A stretch of DNA of 64,000 nucleotides from Streptomyces sp. A2-16 (lineage in GTDB: Bacteria; Actinomycetota; Actinomycetes; Streptomycetales; Streptomycetaceae): the NCBI RefSeq assembly GCF_018128905.1, contig NZ_CP063808.1, forward strand, positions 6,758,001-6,822,000, given 5' to 3'. The notes beneath the pieces were generated by a model. The model searched no databases. It had not been told where the DNA came from and saw only the letters and a program-made list of their open reading frames with translations. Below, one piece after another: positions 1 to 7,894 of this stretch. How positions within the stretch are numbered: the stretch's first letter is position 1; each line of letters begins with the position of its first letter. The translations under genes were made by a program, and so were the position numbers.

Positions 1-370
1 GGCGGATGCCGACCGCTTCCAGCCGGGCCTCGGCGAGACGGCGGGTGGCGGAGGTGACGACGGCCCAGCGGTCGGCGGGCAGGGAGTCGAGGAAGGCCCT
101 GGTCCCGGGCAGCAGATGCACCCCGCCGTTGGGGACGTCCTCCACCTCCAGCTGCTCGATCCGCGCGAGGGCCCGCGGTACGACGTCGGCGGGGAGCAGG
201 TCGGCGGCTATCTCGACGGCCGGGCGGCCGTGCAGTTCGACCCGGTCGAAGGCCTCACGGGTGATGCCGAACTCCTCGGCCCAGCGCGTCCAGCAGCGGT
301 CGACGGATTCGAGGGAGGAGACGAGGGTTCCGTCGTTGTCGAACAGGAGGGCTTCGGCGTGGATCTTCAT
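1..370 (-). CDS. HAD-superfamily phosphatase (partial, C-terminus off window)
   Basis: Read on the minus strand from the ATG whose complement is at 368-370. The protein begins MKIHAEALLFDNDGTLVSS, carrying HAD motif I (D11, D13, GT) where the aspartate nucleophile forms a phospho-aspartate intermediate. An alpha-helical cap region follows (about residues 20-85) and then LLPGTRAFLDSLPADRW and VVTSAT, the motif II threonine/serine region. The order motif I, cap, motif II is that of beta-phosphoglucomutase/GPH-type sugar phosphatases. Only about 123 codons lie inside the window, so motifs III and IV cannot be seen. It diverges from the small membrane protein at 440. A sugar-phosphate substrate is inferred from the family only. 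Confidence 0.85.
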   Translation of the reverse strand, partial: MKIHAEALLFDNDGTLVSSLESVDRCWTRWAEEFGITREAFDRVELHGRPAVEIAADLLPADVVPRALARIEQLEVEDVPNGGVHLLPGTRAFLDSLPADRWAVVTSATRRLAEARLEAVGIR

Positions 371-439
371 GCCTTCGACCCTACGGTGCCCGGCGGGGGC
401 GGCCGCATCAGGCCTTTTGGACCGTAATAGGCTCGCCGC

Positions 440-799
440 ATGTTTGATGTCCTGACGCTGGTGACCGGCGTCGCCGCGCTGCTGCTGGCCGCCTGGTGCG
501 GCTGGGCCGCGTACCGTGACCAGCCGACCAAGGACTGGCACTTCATCGGGATGGCCGTGGTGTCGGCGCTGGCTTTGGTCCAGCTGGTCGTCGGGATCGT
601 GCAGTTGGCGCGGGGCGAGAAGCCGGAGCAGGGGACGACGATCTTCGTCGCCTATCTGCTGGGCGCGTTCGCGTGCGTACCGGCGGCGGGGTTCATGTCG
701 CTCGCGGAGCGGACGCGGTGGGGATCGGTGACGGTCGCCGCCGGCGGTGTGGTGCTGGCCGTTCTGGAGGTGCGGCTCTATGACATCTGGGGAGGCTGA
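440..799 (+). CDS. small integral membrane protein, unknown function
   Basis: A 119-residue protein with four hydrophobic segments (about 5-22, 35-55, 70-88, 95-113) separated by short charged loops. No catalytic or binding motif is visible. The first segment starts directly after the initiator, so no cleavable signal peptide is expected. It is followed immediately by a second small membrane protein whose ribosome binding site (GGAGG) lies inside this gene's last codons, which suggests translational coupling. I do not recognise a named family; the pair looks like a conserved actinobacterial membrane-protein pair of unknown role. Confidence 0.75.
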   Translation: MFDVLTLVTGVAALLLAAWCGWAAYRDQPTKDWHFIGMAVVSALALVQLVVGIVQLARGEKPEQGTTIFVAYLLGAFACVPAAGFMSLAERTRWGSVTVAAGGVVLAVLEVRLYDIWGG

Positions 800-800
800 C

Positions 801-1208
801 GTGCGTCGGCGACGGCTGACCAGTGGGCCGGGGACGCTGCTCGTGTGGCTGTACGGGGTGATGGTGGTCGGGGCGGTGTCGCGGTCGGCGGTGCAGATCT
901 CCACCGAGTTCGACCGGGCGCCGCTGGCATATTCGCTGTCCGCGGTGGCGGGTGTCGTCTACGGGTTCATCACCTACTCGCTGGTGCGGGGTGGAGAGAC
1001 GGCCCGTAAGGCGGCGCTGGTGTGCTGTGTGGTTGAGCTGCTGGGCGTGCTGACGGTGGGGACGTGGACGTTGGTCGAGCCGTCCGCGTTTCCCGATGCG
1101 ACCGTGTGGTCGGACTTCGGGATCGGATACCTCTTCATCCCCGTGCTGCTTCCGCTGTCGGCGATCTATTGGCTGCGGAAGGGTGCGCCGGACGGGGATG
1201 CCGCCTGA
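801..1208 (+). CDS. small integral membrane protein, unknown function
   Basis: The GTG at 801 is preferred because GGAGG lies five bases upstream, just before and within the stop region of the preceding gene. An in-frame ATG at 780 would overlap that gene and has no such site. The 135-residue product has a basic start (VRRRRLTSG) and four hydrophobic stretches (roughly 11-30, 42-62, 70-92, 110-128), giving a four-helix membrane protein with a polar C-terminus. It forms a two-gene unit with the preceding gene. No motif assigns a function. Confidence 0.75.
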   Translation: MRRRRLTSGPGTLLVWLYGVMVVGAVSRSAVQISTEFDRAPLAYSLSAVAGVVYGFITYSLVRGGETARKAALVCCVVELLGVLTVGTWTLVEPSAFPDATVWSDFGIGYLFIPVLLPLSAIYWLRKGAPDGDAA

Positions 1209-1237
1209 GGTTCGTCTGGCGGCATCCGGTCCGTTGC

Positions 1238-1269
1238 GGCTGGTCGCGCAGTTCCCCGCGCCCCTAAAG
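1238..1269 (-). repeat. dispersed intergenic repeat, copy 1
   Basis: One of five copies in this window of a GC-rich element whose core, read towards a gene end, is GGGGCGCGGGGAACTGCG followed by CGACC. This copy lies between the convergent genes ending at 1208 and 1272. Its self-complementary parts could fold at the RNA level, but the conserved core is longer than a hairpin needs. Confidence 0.7.
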
Positions 1270-1271
1270 AC

Positions 1272-1769
1272 TCATGCGGTGGCCGCATATGTTCCTGCGG
1301 GCTTCTCCAGGACGATCATCGGGACTCCGTCCGCGCCCTCCGACGTGCCCACCGTCTGGTAGCCGACCTTGCGGTAGAGGCGGAGGTTGCCCTCGCTGCG
1401 GTGGCCGGTGTGGAGGCGGAAGCTCGTCGCTCCGCGCTCGTCCGCCAGAGCCGCTTCCGCCGCCCGGAGGAGCCTCGCGCCGATGCCGTGGCCCTGGAGG
1501 CGGGGGTGGACGCAGAGTTTGCCGATGGCGGCCGAGCCGTCCTCGGTGACGCGGCCGCGGACCGAGCCGACCACCTCTTCTCCCAGGCGGGCCACGAAGA
1601 CGCAGTCCGAGACCACCTCCGCGCGGACCGAGTCCAGGGTCTGGACGAGCGGATCGATGCGGTAGTTGCCGTACAGCGCCGCTTCACTCTGGAAGCACAG
1701 GTACTGCAGCCTGAAGATCTGCTCCGCGTCCTGCTCGGCCGCCGCAGAGATGGTCACGCTCATGCCCAT
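1272..1769 (-). CDS. GNAT-family N-acetyltransferase
   Basis: The start is placed at the ATG read at 1769 (protein MGMSVTISAAAEQDAEQIF), with GGGAGG nine bases upstream; the frame is open a little further to 1790. The 165-residue protein carries the acetyl-CoA pyrophosphate-binding loop LQGHGIGARLL after the beta strand GKLCVHP, and the C-terminal GNLRLYRKVGYQTVG that forms the second half of the fold (motif B, with LYRKVGY). This is a standard single-domain GNAT. The substrate cannot be told from sequence. It is convergent with the membrane-protein pair to the left, with a dispersed repeat between them. Confidence 0.88.
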   Translation of the reverse strand: MGMSVTISAAAEQDAEQIFRLQYLCFQSEAALYGNYRIDPLVQTLDSVRAEVVSDCVFVARLGEEVVGSVRGRVTEDGSAAIGKLCVHPRLQGHGIGARLLRAAEAALADERGATSFRLHTGHRSEGNLRLYRKVGYQTVGTSEGADGVPMIVLEKPAGTYAATA

Positions 1770-1814
1770 GTGCGCACGCCTCCCGCTCACCTGATCGCCT
1801 GTTGTCCCCCACTC

Positions 1815-2321
1815 CTATCCCCGCACCCGGTGCGCCGCAACCTCCGGCGAGAGCAATCGCCGAAGACATCCCAGGCATCTGGAACGTTCCGGACCGAGAC
1901 TGCCCTGTGAGATACCCAACTCCCCCGCGATCTCCCGGTAGGTGAGGTCCCTCGGGGAGAGGAGGGCCGCCATGAGCGAGGGGCAGCGGCCGGGCAGACG
2001 GCGCACCGCGTCGTGCAGGGCCCGGTGGCGGGCCGCGGCGAGCGTGAGCTGTTCGGGGGTGCGCTCGTGGTCGGCCGCGGGTTCGGTGTCGTACGGCCTT
2101 TCGCGACGGGTCGTACGGCGGCTGCGGCGGGACTCGGAGCGGACGGCGCGGCGCAGCCAGCCGGGCGGGTCGAGGGGCGGGCCCTGGGTCTCCAGGTGCT
2201 CCAGGAGGCGGAGCCAGACCGCCTGTTCAAGATCGGCGGGTTCCGTACCGGTGGCATGTGCCTCGGCAGAGGCCTCGGCGGTGAGCAGCGGGCGCAGGGT
2301 GGCGACCAGGTCGTGGGTCAT
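1815..2321 (-). CDS. RNA polymerase sigma factor-like protein (sigma-70 family)
   Basis: A 168-residue protein. Residues about 30-75 look like region 2 (DLEQAVWLRLLEHLE, then PPGWLRRAVRSESRRSRR, the helix that reads the -10 element). Residues about 105-160 look like region 4, with a helix-turn-helix reading LTYREIAGELGISQGSLGPERSRCL. The size fits a compact extracytoplasmic-function sigma factor. No anti-sigma gene flanks it: upstream is a secreted phosphodiesterase behind a strong terminator, downstream a GNAT gene. The ATG read at 2319-2321 has only a weak ribosome binding site. It may be an atypical sigma factor or a sigma-like regulator. Confidence 0.8.
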   Translation of the reverse strand: MTHDLVATLRPLLTAEASAEAHATGTEPADLEQAVWLRLLEHLETQGPPLDPPGWLRRAVRSESRRSRRTTRRERPYDTEPAADHERTPEQLTLAAARHRALHDAVRRLPGRCPSLMAALLSPRDLTYREIAGELGISQGSLGPERSRCLGCLRRLLSPEVAAHRVRG

Positions 2322-2334
2322 ATGCGGTACGACA

Positions 2335-2368
2335 CGGCCGCCCGGGCCATGGGTTGCCCGGGCGGCCG
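2335..2368. terminator. 13-bp perfect hairpin between GDPD and sigma genes
   Basis: CGGCCGCCCGGGC (2335-2347) pairs perfectly with GCCCGGGCGGCCG (2356-2368) across an 8-base loop. It lies just after the phosphodiesterase stop (2397, minus strand) and just before the sigma gene start (2321). There is no U-tract, as is usual in Streptomyces. It should end the phosphodiesterase transcript and separate the two genes. Confidence 0.7.
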
Positions 2369-2396
2369 CAAGTCACCCCCATCGGGGGGCGGGGGC

Positions 2397-3563
2397 TCAG
2401 CCGTTGACGAAGTCCTGGCGGGCCAGGACGCCGGTGTCGGCGTTGTCGGTGAAGACGCCGTCGATGCCGGTGGCGAAGTACCGCTTGAAGGCGCCGAAGG
2501 CGTCTCCGTAGGCGTCCGCGTCGGTTCCCTTGCGGTACTCCGTCGGCAGGAAGGGGTTCTCGTTGCGCATGGTGTAGGGGTGCAGGATCAGCCCGACCTT
2601 GTGCGCGTCGGCGACCAGGGTGGTCTCCTTGTCGAGGCTGCCGTCCGCCTTCTTCGTGATGACCAGGTCGAGGGTCGGGCCGATGCCCTGGGCGTAGCCG
2701 GCGATCTCCCTGAGGCCCTTGGGCGTGATCAGGTCGGCCACGGTGCGCGGGTCACCGGCCTCGACGAAGTCCCAGGGCCGGGTGTTCGCGGCCGACAGGA
2801 GGACGACGAGCGGGTTGTCGATCAGCTTGTTCAGGCGCTGGATGCTGGTCGGCTCGAAGGACTGCAGGATGACCGGGGAGTTCCGGCGGTCCTTGCCGTG
2901 TTTGTGCAGGAGCTTGGCGACCCGCTCCTCGAGGCCGAGGCCGAGCCTGCGGAAGTAGGTGGGGTGCTTGGTCTCGGGGTAGATCCAGACCTGCTTGCCG
3001 CGCTTACGGGTCTGCTCGTCCTGCCACTTCAGGACTTCCTCGAAGGTGGGGATCTCCCAGCGGCCGTTGTAGAGCGTGTTGTGCGGGCGGTTGGCCGGGA
3101 TGCGCTCGATCGCGCGGAGCGTCTTGAGCTCGGCGAGCGTGAAGTCCTCGGTGAACCAGCCGGTGAGGGAGACGCCGTCGAGGACCTTCGTCCTCTTCCG
3201 GTCGGCGAACTCCTTGTGGTCGGCGACGTCGGTCGTGCCGCCGATCTCCGGTTCGTGGCGGCAGACGAGGTGGCCGTCCCGGGTGGGGACGAGGTCGCCG
3301 GCCTCGACGACGTCGGCGCCCAGGTCGAGGGCGAGCTGGTAGGAGCCGAAGGTGTGCTCGGGGCGGTAGCCGCTGGCGCCCCGGTGGCCGATGACCGTCG
3401 GCACGGGCAGGCTCTTCAGTCCGCCGCCGTGTCCCGCGGTTCCCGCGGTCGCGGCTCTCGCCGTGCCGGACAGGCCCAGGACCGCTCCCCCTGCGCCGAA
3501 CACCGCGGCCCCGAGAAGTGCCCGCCGTGCGGTGCCGTCCGTGTGCTCGTCCTGCGATCCCAT
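2397..3563 (-). CDS. secreted glycerophosphodiester phosphodiesterase (GlpQ-like)
   Basis: The start is the ATG read at 3563, preceded by GGAGG; upstream codons in the same frame look non-coding. The 388-residue product begins with a Tat-like signal (TARRALLGAAVFGAGGAVLG, ending near TARAAT). The GDPD domain follows: IGHRGASGYRPEHT (catalytic His and the metal-binding start), EAGDLVPTRDGHLVCRHEPE, and near the end GVFTDNADTGV. The enzyme hydrolyses glycerophosphodiesters (deacylated phospholipids or teichoic acid pieces) to sn-glycerol-3-phosphate and an alcohol, with a divalent metal. The Tat signal fits an exported metalloenzyme scavenging phosphate or glycerol outside the membrane. It is monocistronic, with a hairpin after it and a 370-bp divergent promoter region before it. 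Confidence 0.92.
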   Translation of the reverse strand: MGSQDEHTDGTARRALLGAAVFGAGGAVLGLSGTARAATAGTAGHGGGLKSLPVPTVIGHRGASGYRPEHTFGSYQLALDLGADVVEAGDLVPTRDGHLVCRHEPEIGGTTDVADHKEFADRKRTKVLDGVSLTGWFTEDFTLAELKTLRAIERIPANRPHNTLYNGRWEIPTFEEVLKWQDEQTRKRGKQVWIYPETKHPTYFRRLGLGLEERVAKLLHKHGKDRRNSPVILQSFEPTSIQRLNKLIDNPLVVLLSAANTRPWDFVEAGDPRTVADLITPKGLREIAGYAQGIGPTLDLVITKKADGSLDKETTLVADAHKVGLILHPYTMRNENPFLPTEYRKGTDADAYGDAFGAFKRYFATGIDGVFTDNADTGVLARQDFVNG

Positions 3564-3934
3564 GTGGACCCCTCCTGCCGTCGCCTCTTCGATGCGCGCC
3601 GATCGTAGGTCCGTGTCCATGACGGACGGGAGACCCTCGGCGGAACACACGGGTGACGTGGGATGTCGCATGGGAACAGATGTCTGATGGTTCGTCGGCT
3701 TCAGGGCGGCGAGCAGGGGTACGCGTCGGTCGAGGCGACGTCCGTCACATCGTTCCGCCCGGGTTTCCGGCAGAAGACGGGGTCCACGCGCAGGTAAACG
3801 AGTGTCAACAGTGCGTAAGACCTCGGTGAACCCCGAGCGCCCGATGTGCACGATCCCCTGAGCCGCGAGTAATGTCCTCACCTGCACAGACTCATACAGT
3901 TTCCCTGGCCGTTCTCTTGACACCGGAGGGCCCG
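3564..3934. other. divergent intergenic region upstream of GDPD and acyltransferase genes
   Basis: About 370 bp without a convincing gene between the divergently transcribed phosphodiesterase and acyltransferase genes. It must hold both promoters. I see no obvious PHO-box repeat or strong palindrome. A TTGACA hexamer at 3917-3922 is overlapped by the acyltransferase ribosome binding site, so it is unlikely to be that gene's -35 element. Confidence 0.4.
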
Positions 3935-4606
3935 TTGTCCCGCTTCGCGCTCATCAAGGCAGTGCTCGGACCGATCATGCGCCTGATGTTCCGCCCACAG
4001 GTGGAGGGCGCGGAGCACATCCCGGGTGACGGTCCCGTCATCCTGGCCGGCAACCACCTCACCTTCATCGACTCGATGATCCTTCCGCTCGTGTGCGACC
4101 GGCAGGTGTTCTTCATCGGCAAGGACGAGTACGTCACCGGCAAGTCCCTCAAGGGCCGCCTCATGGCCTGGTTCTTCACCGGTGTCGGCATGATCCCGGT
4201 GGACCGCGACGGCGGCCGCGGGGGTGTGGCCGCGCTGATGACCGGGCGGCGGGTCCTCGAGGAGGGGAAGGTCTTCGGGATCTACCCCGAGGGGACGCGG
4301 TCGCCCGACGGGCGGCTGTACCGGGGCCGTACGGGTATCGCCCGGCTGACCCTGATGACGGGGGCACCCGTCGTGCCCTTCGCGATGATCGGCACGGACA
4401 AGTTGCAGCCGGGCGGGGCGGGGATGCCCCGGCCCGGCCGGGTCACCGTGCGGTTCGGTGAGGCGATGGAGTTCTCCCGGTACGACGGGATGGACCGCGA
4501 CCGGTATGTGCTGCGGGCCGTGACGGACTCGGTGATGACCGAGGTCATGCGCCTGTCGGGGCAGGAGTACGTGGACATGTACGCCACGAAGGCGAAGGCC
4601 GCCTAG
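3935..4606 (+). CDS. 1-acyl-sn-glycerol-3-phosphate acyltransferase (PlsC family)
   Basis: The start is taken as TTG at 3935, with GGAGGG at 3925-3930; an in-frame ATG at 3872 lacks a ribosome binding site and would add 21 residues unlike the family. The 223-residue protein reads LSRFALIKAVLGPIMRLMF and then the acyltransferase blocks: NHLTFID (NHx4D, catalytic His-Asp), GVGMIPVDRDGG (block II), YPEGTRSPDG (block III, phosphate binding) and APVVPFAMIGTD (block IV). It transfers an acyl chain to lysophosphatidate, or a related lysophospholipid, at the inner membrane face. It stands alone and ends convergently with the MFS gene at 4662. Confidence 0.9.
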   Translation: MSRFALIKAVLGPIMRLMFRPQVEGAEHIPGDGPVILAGNHLTFIDSMILPLVCDRQVFFIGKDEYVTGKSLKGRLMAWFFTGVGMIPVDRDGGRGGVAALMTGRRVLEEGKVFGIYPEGTRSPDGRLYRGRTGIARLTLMTGAPVVPFAMIGTDKLQPGGAGMPRPGRVTVRFGEAMEFSRYDGMDRDRYVLRAVTDSVMTEVMRLSGQEYVDMYATKAKAA

Positions 4607-4642
4607 CCGGTTCGTCGTCCCGTGCGGGTGCGCGGGGTTTCC

Positions 4643-4666
4643 TGCGCGGTTCCCCGCACCCCTAAC
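4643..4666 (-). repeat. dispersed intergenic repeat, copy 2 (supplies MFS stop codon)
   Basis: A shorter, diverged copy of the element (read on the minus strand: TAGGGGTGCGGGGAACCGCG). The TAG stop codon of the MFS gene (4662-4664) lies inside it. It sits between the convergent ends at 4606 and 4662 and can form a hairpin with the CGCGGGG just to its left. Confidence 0.6.
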
Positions 4667-6185
4667 GGCCCTTGTCGAGCCGTTGGCCCTTCAGCATGAA
4701 CCAGGCCGCCGCCGCGGTCGCGAGCAGGACTACGGCTCCTGCGCCCGCGGCGATGGCGAGACCGTCCACGAACGCTTCCCGGGCTGACGCCAGCAGGTCC
4801 TGAGCCGTGTTCGACGGCAGCCCGGACGCCGCCTCCACCGCGCCGCCCAGCGACTCGTGCGCCCCCTCCGGGGTGCCCGCCGGAGCCGCGAAGCCGCGGT
4901 ACACGCCGGTCACGATCGAGCCCAGTACGGCGATGCCGAGGGCCGCGCCCAGTTCGTACGCGGTTTCCGAGACCGCCGAGGCCGCGCCCGCCTGTTCCTT
5001 CGGGACGCTCGACAGGATCACGTCCGCCGTCACCGTGAACGAGAAGCCCGCGCCCACGCCCACGAACAGGAGGGCCGCTCCCAGCACGGGGTAGCCCGTG
5101 GACTGGTCGAGCAGGGTCAGGGACGCCAGGGCCAGGCCGATGGCGGCCAGGCCCCCGGAGACCACCGCGCGTACCGAGTACCTGCGGGCGACCGTACCGG
5201 CCACCAGGCCCGCCGCCACGGCCCCCACCGCTGCCGGGAGTTCCGCCAGGCCCGCCTCCAGCGGGCGCCTGCCCTGGACCAGTTGCAGGTACTGGGAGAG
5301 GAAGAAGACCAGGCCGGAGAGGCCGAGGATGGTCAGCAGGTCGGCCAGGACGGCGCCGCTGAAGCCGCGGTGGCGGAACAGGCGCATGTCCAGGAGAGGG
5401 GTGGGGAGGGTGAGTTGGCGTCGGACGAAGCCGTACAAGGCGGCTCCGCCGAGGACGCCCGCGGTCAGCGTCTCCCACGTGAGGCCGTGGGTCGCGGCCT
5501 CCTTGACTGCGTAGACCACGCCGATCATGCCGACCAGGGACAGCGTGACGCTGACCATGTCCCAGGGGCCGGGGTTCGGGTTGCGGGACTCGGGGAGCAG
5601 CTTGATCCCGACGAGGACCAGGACCGCCATCACCGGCAGGTTGATCAGGAAGACCGAGCCCCACCAGAAGTGTTCGAGGAGGAAGCCTCCGACGATCGGG
5701 CCGACCGCCGTGCCGGCGGATGCGGTCGCGCCCCAGACGCCGATGGCGAGGCTGCGTTCGCGCGGGTCGTGGAAGAGGTTGCGGATCAGGGCCAGGGTGG
5801 CCGGCATGAGAGTCGCGCCGGCGACGCCGAGCAGCGCCCGCGCCAGGATCATCAACTCCGGTGTCGTCGCGTAGGCGTTGAGGACGGATATCGCGCCGAA
5901 CGCCGTCGCGCCGATGAGCAGGATCCGCTTGCGGCCGATGCGGTCGCCGAGGCTTCCCATCGACACCAGCAGGCCCGCGATGACGAACGAGTAGACGTCA
6001 CCGATCCAGAGGAGCTGGGTACCGGTCGGCCTGAGGTCCTCGCTGATGTACGGGGTCGCGAGGCCGAGGACGGTCGCGTCGACGGCCACCAGCAGCACGG
6101 CGAGCACCAGGACGGACAGCGCGAGCCACCGGCCGGGACGCTTCACCGCCTCGGTCGTGGTCGCCGGCTGCAGGGTGCTGGTCAT
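4662..6185 (-). CDS. MFS drug efflux transporter (DHA2/EmrB-QacA type)
   Basis: The start is the ATG at 6185 (protein MTSTLQPATTTEAVKRPGRW), overlapping the TetR stop by four bases (ATGA). The 507-residue protein has about 14 hydrophobic segments. DHA2 hallmarks are visible: VLAVLLVAVDATVLGLATPYI in helix 1, the motif A loop GSLGDRIGRKRILL, and motif C GVAGATLMPATLALIRNL. Family members export lipophilic cations and antibiotics by proton antiport at the cytoplasmic membrane. The coupled TetR gene and its palindromic operator argue for substrate-inducible efflux; the substrate is unknown. The C-terminal end (FMLKGQRLDKGR) ends within a dispersed repeat. Confidence 0.93.
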   Translation of the reverse strand: MTSTLQPATTTEAVKRPGRWLALSVLVLAVLLVAVDATVLGLATPYISEDLRPTGTQLLWIGDVYSFVIAGLLVSMGSLGDRIGRKRILLIGATAFGAISVLNAYATTPELMILARALLGVAGATLMPATLALIRNLFHDPRERSLAIGVWGATASAGTAVGPIVGGFLLEHFWWGSVFLINLPVMAVLVLVGIKLLPESRNPNPGPWDMVSVTLSLVGMIGVVYAVKEAATHGLTWETLTAGVLGGAALYGFVRRQLTLPTPLLDMRLFRHRGFSGAVLADLLTILGLSGLVFFLSQYLQLVQGRRPLEAGLAELPAAVGAVAAGLVAGTVARRYSVRAVVSGGLAAIGLALASLTLLDQSTGYPVLGAALLFVGVGAGFSFTVTADVILSSVPKEQAGAASAVSETAYELGAALGIAVLGSIVTGVYRGFAAPAGTPEGAHESLGGAVEAASGLPSNTAQDLLASAREAFVDGLAIAAGAGAVVLLATAAAAWFMLKGQRLDKGR

Positions 6186-6730
6186 GATTCCTCTCTCCGT
6201 AGTGCGCCACCGAGGAGCAGCTCGGTGACCATGTGGGTGAAGTCCTTGGGGGCGACCCGGCCCGCCTGCGTGGCCCAGGCGCACGAGGCGACCAGTCCGT
6301 AGAGCGCTTCGGTGAGCCAGGCCGGGGTGAGGTCGATGCGGAACTCGCCGCTTCCTTGTCCGCGCGCGAACAGCGTGGCGATCCGCTGGTCGAGTCGGGA
6401 CCAGGGATCGCTTTCGCCGTCCTCCCAGAGCTCGTTCTCGCCGTAGAGGAAGGCGAGCAGGCCGGCGACCGGCTCGATCTCGCGTACGAGCCTGTGCACG
6501 GCGTCGCTCGCGGACCCCTCGTCGAGGCGGGCCGCGTCCAGCGCCGCCTCGCACTCGGCGATGCCGTGCTCCTCCAGTGCCCGCACGAGCGCGTCGCGTC
6601 CCGCGAAGTGGCGGTGCAGCGTGGCCCGGCTGATCCCGGCGCCCTTGGCGACCTCGTCCATGGTCGCGGTGGATTTGCGGGTCAGCAGGGCCGCGGCGGT
6701 GCGCAGCACATGGTCACGATCGACAGCCAT
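6182..6730 (-). CDS. TetR-family transcriptional repressor of the adjacent efflux pump
   Basis: A 182-residue protein. The N-terminal helix-turn-helix (about residues 8-52) reads RTAAALLTRKSTATMDEVAKGAGISRATLHRHF, typical of TetR. The C-terminal helical domain (55-180) is the ligand pocket and dimer interface. The gene overlaps the MFS gene by four bases, so the two are co-transcribed. A perfect 16-bp inverted repeat (6740-6777) sits right before the start, and a -10-like TACTCT reads about six bases before the ATG, so the message is probably leaderless. The simplest model is autorepression of the tetR-MFS operon released by the pump substrate. Confidence 0.92.
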   Translation of the reverse strand: MAVDRDHVLRTAAALLTRKSTATMDEVAKGAGISRATLHRHFAGRDALVRALEEHGIAECEAALDAARLDEGSASDAVHRLVREIEPVAGLLAFLYGENELWEDGESDPWSRLDQRIATLFARGQGSGEFRIDLTPAWLTEALYGLVASCAWATQAGRVAPKDFTHMVTELLLGGALRREES

Positions 6731-6739
6731 GAGACAAGA

Positions 6740-6777
6740 GTACCTCGTGTGAGACGTTGATGTCTCACACGAGGTAC
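6740..6777. promoter_or_regulatory. perfect palindromic operator for the TetR regulator
   Basis: Left arm GTACCTCGTGTGAGAC (6740-6755) and right arm GTCTCACACGAGGTAC (6762-6777) are exact reverse complements, separated by GTTGAT. It overlaps the predicted -10 (TACTCT on the minus strand) and starts ten bases from the tetR start codon. Length and symmetry fit two TetR dimers or one dimer with extended contacts. Confidence 0.85.
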
Positions 6778-6813
6778 GGGCGTCTCATGCTGGATGGCCG
6801 GGCCGGGCTCTTC

Positions 6814-7785
6814 TCAGTGCCAGGGCAGCCGGCCGCGCCGCTGCCAGTAGGTCTGCGGGTCCTCCGCCAGCTCCGCGAGCCGGGACAGCTGTGCGTCGTC
6901 GAGGTCGACCACGGCGGCGTGGAGGTTGGAGGCGAGCTGGTTGGTCGTGGCGGCTCCGGACAGGACCACTCCGGCCCAGGGCTGCCTGAGGACGAGCGCG
7001 AGGGCCACCGAGTCGCAGCCGAGGGCCGTCTCCTCCGCCACGGCCTTCAGGGCGTCGGGGGCGTGCGGTGCGGCGAGCCTTCCGTTGGCCATGCCCTCCT
7101 TGACGATCACCGTGAGACCCGCGTCGTGCGCCTCGGCGAGGGCGGGGGCGGCCGAGGTCTCCAGGGCGTTGTACGTCGACTGGACGGTACGGAAGAGGGG
7201 TTCGCCGCCGACCGTCACCTCCAGTGCGGCGCGGATCGCGTCCGCCTGGGCGGGGCCGCTGGTCGAGAAGCCGATGGTGGTGCCCTCGGCGGCGGCCTCC
7301 GCGAGCCTCGCGTGGAGTTCCTTGTCGGTGAGGGCCGGGCTGTCCGGGGTCACCGAATGGATCTGGTACAGGTCCAGGTGGTCACCGAGGAGTTCGGCGG
7401 TCTCGGCGCGCTGGCGCTCGTAGGTCCGGACGCTGTGGTCCTTGACCTCGTGCTTCTCGGCGTCGGTGGTCCAGTCGGCGGTGTAGGTGTAGCCCCACTT
7501 GCTGCCGACGACCAGGTCGTCCCGGCCGGGGTTCCTGTTGAGCCAGTCCGCGAGGAACTCCTCCGAGCGGCCGTAGGAGCGGGCCACGTCGAAGTAGCGG
7601 ACGCCTTGGGCGTAGGCGGCGTCGAGGAGTTCGTGGGTGCGGGCGCGGAGCGTCTCGACGCTCCGGTCGTCTCCCAGGTCCTCGTCTCGGCCCAGGTTGA
7701 TGTAGCCGGGGCGGCCCACTGCGGCGAGGCCGAGGCCGATGTGGCAGGTGGGGGTGGTGGCTGTGGCGAGTCGGGCGAAGGGCAT
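6814..7785 (-). CDS. aldo/keto reductase
   Basis: A 323-residue single TIM-barrel AKR. The catalytic tetrad is visible: D66 and Y71 (RYFDVARSYGRSEEF), K96 (GSKWGY) and H143 (YQIHS). The C-terminal NADPH-binding loop region reads GVVLSGAATTNQLASNL. These enzymes reduce aldehydes and ketones with NADPH in the cytoplasm; sequence alone does not give the substrate. It lies between the efflux operon and argH, all on the minus strand. The 100-bp gap to argH contains a dispersed repeat and presumably its own promoter. Confidence 0.92.
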   Translation of the reverse strand: MPFARLATATTPTCHIGLGLAAVGRPGYINLGRDEDLGDDRSVETLRARTHELLDAAYAQGVRYFDVARSYGRSEEFLADWLNRNPGRDDLVVGSKWGYTYTADWTTDAEKHEVKDHSVRTYERQRAETAELLGDHLDLYQIHSVTPDSPALTDKELHARLAEAAAEGTTIGFSTSGPAQADAIRAALEVTVGGEPLFRTVQSTYNALETSAAPALAEAHDAGLTVIVKEGMANGRLAAPHAPDALKAVAEETALGCDSVALALVLRQPWAGVVLSGAATTNQLASNLHAAVVDLDDAQLSRLAELAEDPQTYWQRRGRLPWH

Positions 7786-7862
7786 GCCGACAACGTAGCT
7801 CGGGATGCCCTTCGCCTCATGAAGTGGGTTGTGCGGCGCTTCGGCGGGTGCGGCGGCTTTGT

Positions 7863-7894
7863 GGCCGGTCGCGCAGTTCCTCGCGCCCCTAAAG
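7863..7894 (-). repeat. dispersed intergenic repeat, copy 3 (supplies argH stop codon)
   Basis: Near-identical to copy 1 with one change in the central run. The TAG stop of argH (7889-7891) is part of the element, as with copy 2 and the MFS gene. Confidence 0.7.

Noticed and set aside
3872..3934. ATG at 3872 as start of the PlsC-type gene
   Set aside because: No ribosome binding site and extra 21 residues; TTG 3935 with GGAGGG fits the family start.
4843..6302. 481-codon plus-strand frame opposite the MFS gene
   Set aside because: Antisense of a clear membrane transporter; product has no hydrophobic or conserved segments.
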